Assembly: GCA_964473525.1 (NCBI GenBank)
Contig: CAYYPK010000089.1
Coordinates: 1-8,518 of the forward strand
Reading direction: 5' to 3'
Origin: GCA-2687025 sp964473525
Lineage (GTDB): Bacteria; Poribacteria; WGA-4E; GCA-2687025
Length of the DNA stretch: 8,518 nt
Part shown: piece after piece, positions 6,011-8,518 of the stretch
How the letters are laid out: each line of letters starts with the position of its first letter
Numbering within the stretch: position 1 is the first letter of the stretch
The notes under the pieces: model-generated
The model's input: only the letters and a program-made list of their open reading frames with translations
What the model was told of the DNA's origin: nothing
Databases searched by the model: none
Made by a program: the position numbers and the translations under genes

Positions 6011-6094
6011 GTCGGCGTGTCGCTCCGTTCGCAGGGGCGAGACGCGACGCTGACTTCGTTGGACTGCTGGCAGATGGAGGACATCTACGCGTAG
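6000..6094 (+). repeat. Direct repeat, copy 2: GH32 3' end
   Basis: This is the second copy of 5236-5330, 764 bases downstream in the same orientation, with 89 of 95 bases identical. The toxin-antitoxin pair lies between the two copies. Confidence 0.93.
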
Positions 6095-6161
6095 AGCCTC
6101 GCGCGTCGCCCCATTCCGGTCAGCTGTTGACATCGGGTAACGTATACACGACCCTACTCAC

Positions 6162-6185
6162 GTGGCGCGGCTACCGTCGCGCCAC
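6162..6185 (+). promoter_or_regulatory. Hairpin in the leader of the tandem membrane-protein operon
   Basis: GTGGCGCG (6162-6169) pairs perfectly with CGCGCCAC (6178-6185). The loop GCTACCGT can add two pairs, one of them wobble. It ends nine bases before the Shine-Dalgarno GGGAGG (6195-6200) of the next gene. No T-run follows, so a leader structure is likelier than a terminator. A TTGACA at 6127-6132 could be a -35, but I find no fitting -10 at normal spacing. Confidence 0.4.
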
Positions 6186-6208
6186 CATCTCGTAGGGAGG
6201 GTCGCCGC

Positions 6209-7258
6209 GTGGATACACGTCTGGTCGCCGCGCTGGCCGCGACTCTCGTTCTCTTCGCGATCCTGCCCTACCGCCAGGCCCACGCGACTGCAAGCGACGG
6301 CTCGACACAGCCAGAGCCCGGCCCCTATGTCCTCAGCGTAGCGGTGGACAGATTGACGCCTCAGGACGGGTCAACGGGCATACAGGGCGTCGTGGCCGAC
6401 CTTGCGGGCGAGCCCATTCCGGGCGCCTCGATCGCATACAGCGGCCCTGGCACTAACGCGGAACAGACCGTGACTGCCGGCCCCGATGGTGTGTTCCGCA
6501 TAGAGGGCTTAGATCCTGGCCCGTGGGCGGTAACCGTGACAGCCAAGGGGTACACGACACGGCGTGTGGCGCCCGTAACCGTCGCCGCCGGCGTGATGGT
6601 CCCGGTCGGAGGGCGCCTGAGCAAGTCCGCCTCGTTCGGCAGCCAACTGACGCGTTTCGGCGCGGTGCATGCGTGGGTGGCTGCCATCGTGGCAATGGGT
6701 CTAGCGCTGTGGGTGCATCACAGGCGCACGGGGTCTTCCTCAGAGCCGCTTCCGGGAGCGGGCGTGCCAGTCGTGGTTGGCGTTGTCGCTGGCACCGCGC
6801 TAGGGGTCGCACTCGCGTACCTCGCTGACGCGTTCGTGCACAACATCGGCGAGCAGCCACTGTCCCCGGCGCCGGAGAGGCCCGACCTGTGGTTGGCGCG
6901 CAACGGCGGGACGCAACTGATCGCGTACGTCAGCATGTTCACGGGCGCCATTCTGGGCGTAACCGCCGGTCTGGTGGCGCGACGAGGACACAGCATGGCG
7001 CGATGCGCGCTCATCACTGCGACTGGGGGCGCCGCGGTAGGCGCGGCCGTGGCGGTCAGCCAGTCGCCGTCCAGCGCCGTCACGATGCTGCGCTTGCTGG
7101 CCATGCTGGATGAGCCGACGAGCGGGCAGATGTGGGTAGTGTACCTGAGCATCGGCATCGCCGGCAGCGCGTTGGTAGGGGCGGTCGTTGGCCTGTGTGT
7201 GAGCGGCGCAGTCGTTGGGCTGACGCGGCTGAGTCGCATCCAGGTCGCGGCCCGCTAG
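6209..7258 (+). CDS. Exported membrane protein with a carboxypeptidase-regulatory-like domain (paralogue 1)
   Basis: The protein has 349 residues from GTG 6209, with GGGAGG eight bases upstream. A signal peptide (about 4-26, ending AHA) leads to one small beta-sandwich (about 56-136). The pattern IQGVVADLAGEPIPGASI, then TAGPDGVFRIEGLDPGPWAV and a KGY turn, is that of carboxypeptidase-regulatory-like (CarboxypepD_reg) domains, which usually bind or present rather than catalyse. Then come about four to five membrane helices (152-169, 185-208, 236-256, 265-285, 307-337). The domain should face outside the cytoplasm. I see no catalytic motif in the membrane part. It lies 11 bases before a paralogue of the same architecture, so the two probably form an operon and perhaps a heteromeric complex. 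Function is unknown; an envelope sensor, carrier or anchor are all possible. Confidence 0.83.
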   Translation: MDTRLVAALAATLVLFAILPYRQAHATASDGSTQPEPGPYVLSVAVDRLTPQDGSTGIQGVVADLAGEPIPGASIAYSGPGTNAEQTVTAGPDGVFRIEGLDPGPWAVTVTAKGYTTRRVAPVTVAAGVMVPVGGRLSKSASFGSQLTRFGAVHAWVAAIVAMGLALWVHHRRTGSSSEPLPGAGVPVVVGVVAGTALGVALAYLADAFVHNIGEQPLSPAPERPDLWLARNGGTQLIAYVSMFTGAILGVTAGLVARRGHSMARCALITATGGAAVGAAVAVSQSPSSAVTMLRLLAMLDEPTSGQMWVVYLSIGIAGSALVGAVVGLCVSGAVVGLTRLSRIQVAAR

Positions 7259-7269
7259 GAGAGTATCTG

Positions 7270-8373
7270 ATGCGGAGTCGACTCGCGCGCGTAATCGTGC
7301 TGCTGGTCGCCCTGTGCATACCTCTGGCATGGGCCCAGGGCGCTCCCCCGCCGGCCGAGGCGTCGCAGGGCAAGAGTAACTCACACCCAACGGACGGCCT
7401 GGGGAACGGCATACCCAGTGCGGGAGCAGGCGCTAACGCCAAAGACCCCGTGGCCAACCGACTCAACCCGCCCGCGATCACCGAGGAAGAGAGGACGGTC
7501 TTCACGGGAACGGTGACCTCCCGTCACGACGACCCCATAGACGGCGCGACGGTCACCCTGGTACGGCTGGATCGCGACTCCTCGACCGCGCCATGGCCCG
7601 CCGCGCTAACGGACGCGCAGGGCACGTTCGTCGTAACGGACATCGAGCCTGGTCCTTACCAGATCCTCGCCATGGCCGAGGGCTACCAGACACACGCGTC
7701 CCTCATGGGCTACCACTTCGGAGTCGAGAGACTGGGGGCATGGCCGATTCGACTAGGGCGCCCTGGGCTGCGTTCGTCGTTCGGGGCCGTCGGCGCCCTA
7801 GAAGCATGCGTCGCGGCCCTGGCAGCGATGGGATTCGTCCTGGCGAGCGCCCATCGTTTCTGGCGACCGCACCCACAGCTGCGGGTCCCGCGCGTCGCCA
7901 GGGCACTCATCGGTCTCGGCCTTGGCGTCACCGCTGGACTGACGGCCGCACTTCTCGCAAACGGTGTCGTTCGGCTCGTTTCCAACGCTGGCCCGGCTTT
8001 CCCAGACGGAGCGGTGCTGTGGGCGCGCTACTCCGGCTATGGCGCGATCGGTTTCGCTGGCGGGGGCGTTGCGCCACTGCTTGGTCTCTGGGTCGCCATG
8101 AGCAGGCGCTCTGCCGTGGCTCCGGCGTGGGCGGCGACGCTCGCCGGCTGTGGGGGTATGGCCGCCGGGTTCTCCATGTGCCGGGCCTTGGTAACGAAGG
8201 GGTTCCACGAGTATCTGGGGATGGCGATTTCGTGTCCGCCAGTGAGCGCCCCCGTCCGGCTCACCTACGCGCACATGCAAGTGGTCTGTGTAGCAAGCGG
8301 GGTGGTTGTAGCCCTCGCCGGCCTCAGCGTCAGTCTCGTGATTCGATGGCTGAACAGTCGGCACGTGGCCTAG
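7270..8373 (+). CDS. Exported membrane protein with a carboxypeptidase-regulatory-like domain (paralogue 2)
   Basis: The protein has 367 residues from ATG 7270. AGGAG lies eight bases upstream, overlapping the end of the previous gene, and a signal peptide (about 5-23, ending WAQG) follows at once. The open frame extends back to 7132, but only inside the previous gene. A low-complexity linker (24-70, Ala/Gly/Pro/Asn) precedes the beta-sandwich (about 76-163): VFTGTVTSRHDDPIDGATVT, TDAQGTFVVTDIEPGPYQIL and a GYQ turn. Membrane helices follow at about 171-193, 210-236, 256-277, 284-304 and 334-357. The first helix region (SSFGAVGALEACVAALAAMG) aligns with ASFGSQLTRFGAVHAWVAAI of the upstream protein, showing common descent. 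Cys occur at 180, 294, 304, 322 and 340, mostly in or beside helices. Function unknown; it likely works with its paralogue. Confidence 0.83.
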   Translation: MRSRLARVIVLLVALCIPLAWAQGAPPPAEASQGKSNSHPTDGLGNGIPSAGAGANAKDPVANRLNPPAITEEERTVFTGTVTSRHDDPIDGATVTLVRLDRDSSTAPWPAALTDAQGTFVVTDIEPGPYQILAMAEGYQTHASLMGYHFGVERLGAWPIRLGRPGLRSSFGAVGALEACVAALAAMGFVLASAHRFWRPHPQLRVPRVARALIGLGLGVTAGLTAALLANGVVRLVSNAGPAFPDGAVLWARYSGYGAIGFAGGGVAPLLGLWVAMSRRSAVAPAWAATLAGCGGMAAGFSMCRALVTKGFHEYLGMAISCPPVSAPVRLTYAHMQVVCVASGVVVALAGLSVSLVIRWLNSRHVA

Positions 8374-8417
8374 CGCCCTGACTGCACAGCGTCGGCAAAG
8401 AGGTCATCGCTGAAGCG

Positions 8418-8441
8418 AAAAGAACCCGCAAATGCGGGTTC
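8418..8441 (-). terminator. Intrinsic terminator downstream of tRNA-His
   Basis: Read on the minus strand, GAACCCGC, loop ATTT and GCGGGTTC form a perfect 8-bp stem (8422-8441) followed at once by TTTT (8418-8421). It begins 28 bases after the tRNA CCA. The T-run is short but in the right place and on the right strand. The plus-strand membrane operon ending at 8373 has no T-run after this hairpin. Confidence 0.7.
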
Positions 8442-8472
8442 CACGAACGCGTGGTCCAGCGATGGAAGGTGG

Positions 8473-8518
8473 GGTGAGCGAGGGGACTTGAACCCCCGAC
8501 CACCTAATCCACAGTCAG
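8473..8518 (-). tRNA. tRNA-His (anticodon GTG), 3' part, cut by the window end
   Basis: On the minus strand the window holds the gene from inside the anticodon stem to the 3' end. The anticodon loop is CTGTGGA, giving anticodon GTG. The anticodon stem is CTGA with TTAG, including one G-U pair. The T arm is GGGGG and CCCCT around TTCAAGT, and the 3' acceptor strand is CGCTCAC. The discriminator is C73, followed by CCA (8470-8472). C73, which pairs with the extra G at position -1, is the hallmark of tRNA-His. The D arm and 5' acceptor strand lie beyond the window. Confidence 0.93.

Larger units (their letters stand above)
5966..6094 (+). pseudogene. Remnant of a second GH32 gene (C-terminal 30 residues)
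   Basis: After the repeat array the sequence encodes the same 30 residues and TAG stop as the GH32 gene (EDSVGVSLRSQGRD through DIYA). The six base differences over 93 bases are all synonymous: AGC/AGT, TCC/TCG, CGC/CGT, TCC/TCG, CGG/CGA and CTG/TTG. The frame is closed upstream by TAG at 5954-5956 and has no start codon, so it is not expressed as a protein. Homology begins at the Glu-Asp-Ser triplet and ends at the stop. It is the tail of a lost paralogue, or a copied end of the upstream gene. No other part of GH32 is visible between the toxin and this point. Confidence 0.9.

Noticed and set aside
5850..6053. Plus-strand frame encoding Thr-Ala-Arg repeats
   Set aside because: It is the 9-bp array read in the wrong frame; the GH32 frame explains the sequence.
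5881..6133. Minus-strand frames with Leu-Ser-Ser or Val-Leu-Ala repeats
   Set aside because: They are antisense readings of the same array and GH32 tail with no family resemblance or ribosome site.
6127..6148. TTGACA with TATACA as a promoter pair
   Set aside because: The spacing is only 10 bases, too short for sigma70 recognition.
7132..8373. Longer 413-residue version of paralogue 2
   Set aside because: The extra 46 residues lie inside the previous gene in another frame; ATG 7270 has a ribosome site and begins a signal peptide.

Overview
The window is GC-rich bacterial DNA, densely coded, with Shine-Dalgarno sites before most genes. A ceramidase-like protein, an exported zinc peptidase, a GH32 glycosidase and a type II toxin-antitoxin pair resemble gene content seen in uncultured Planctomycetes-, Poribacteria- or Latescibacteria-like lineages. 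No phylogenetic marker is present, so this placement is a weak inference. I see no integrase, transposase, phage gene or CRISPR array.

Layout. (1) 7-2173, minus strand: a two-gene unit of a membrane-anchored M-type zinc peptidase followed 13 bases later by a neutral-ceramidase-like hydrolase. A sigma70-like promoter lies upstream (2182-2210), directly abutted by two exact 11-bp direct repeats (2212-2233). (2) 2362-2435, plus strand: a complete tRNA-Arg(CCG) with encoded CCA, then a possible 53-residue membrane protein (2561-2722). (3) 2833-3579, minus strand: an unrecognised 248-residue soluble protein. (4) 3774-5330, plus strand: a GH32 beta-fructosidase-like protein whose usual acid/base Glu position is Ala. 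(5) 5331-6208: an unstable-looking stretch with a strong hairpin, an antitoxin gene, a RelE/ParE-type toxin broken by a frameshift, a five-copy 9-bp tandem repeat, and the last 31 codons of a second GH32 gene. (6) 6209-8373, plus strand: two tandem paralogous exported/membrane proteins, each with a signal peptide, one carboxypeptidase-regulatory-like beta-sandwich and several membrane helices. (7) 8473-8518, minus strand: the 3' part of tRNA-His(GTG), followed on that strand by an intrinsic terminator.

How the parts relate. The peptidase/ceramidase pair and the two tandem membrane proteins look like separate operons. The most informative region is 5230-6095. The GH32 tail is present twice in direct orientation around the toxin-antitoxin pair. 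All six differences between the two copies are synonymous, so the second copy probably descends from a paralogue that was under selection rather than from simple decay of a local duplicate. The toxin is recognisable only when two reading frames are joined. I found no convincing wholly new multi-gene system. The tandem membrane pair, the 248-residue protein and the GH32 active-site change are the best candidates for something undescribed.
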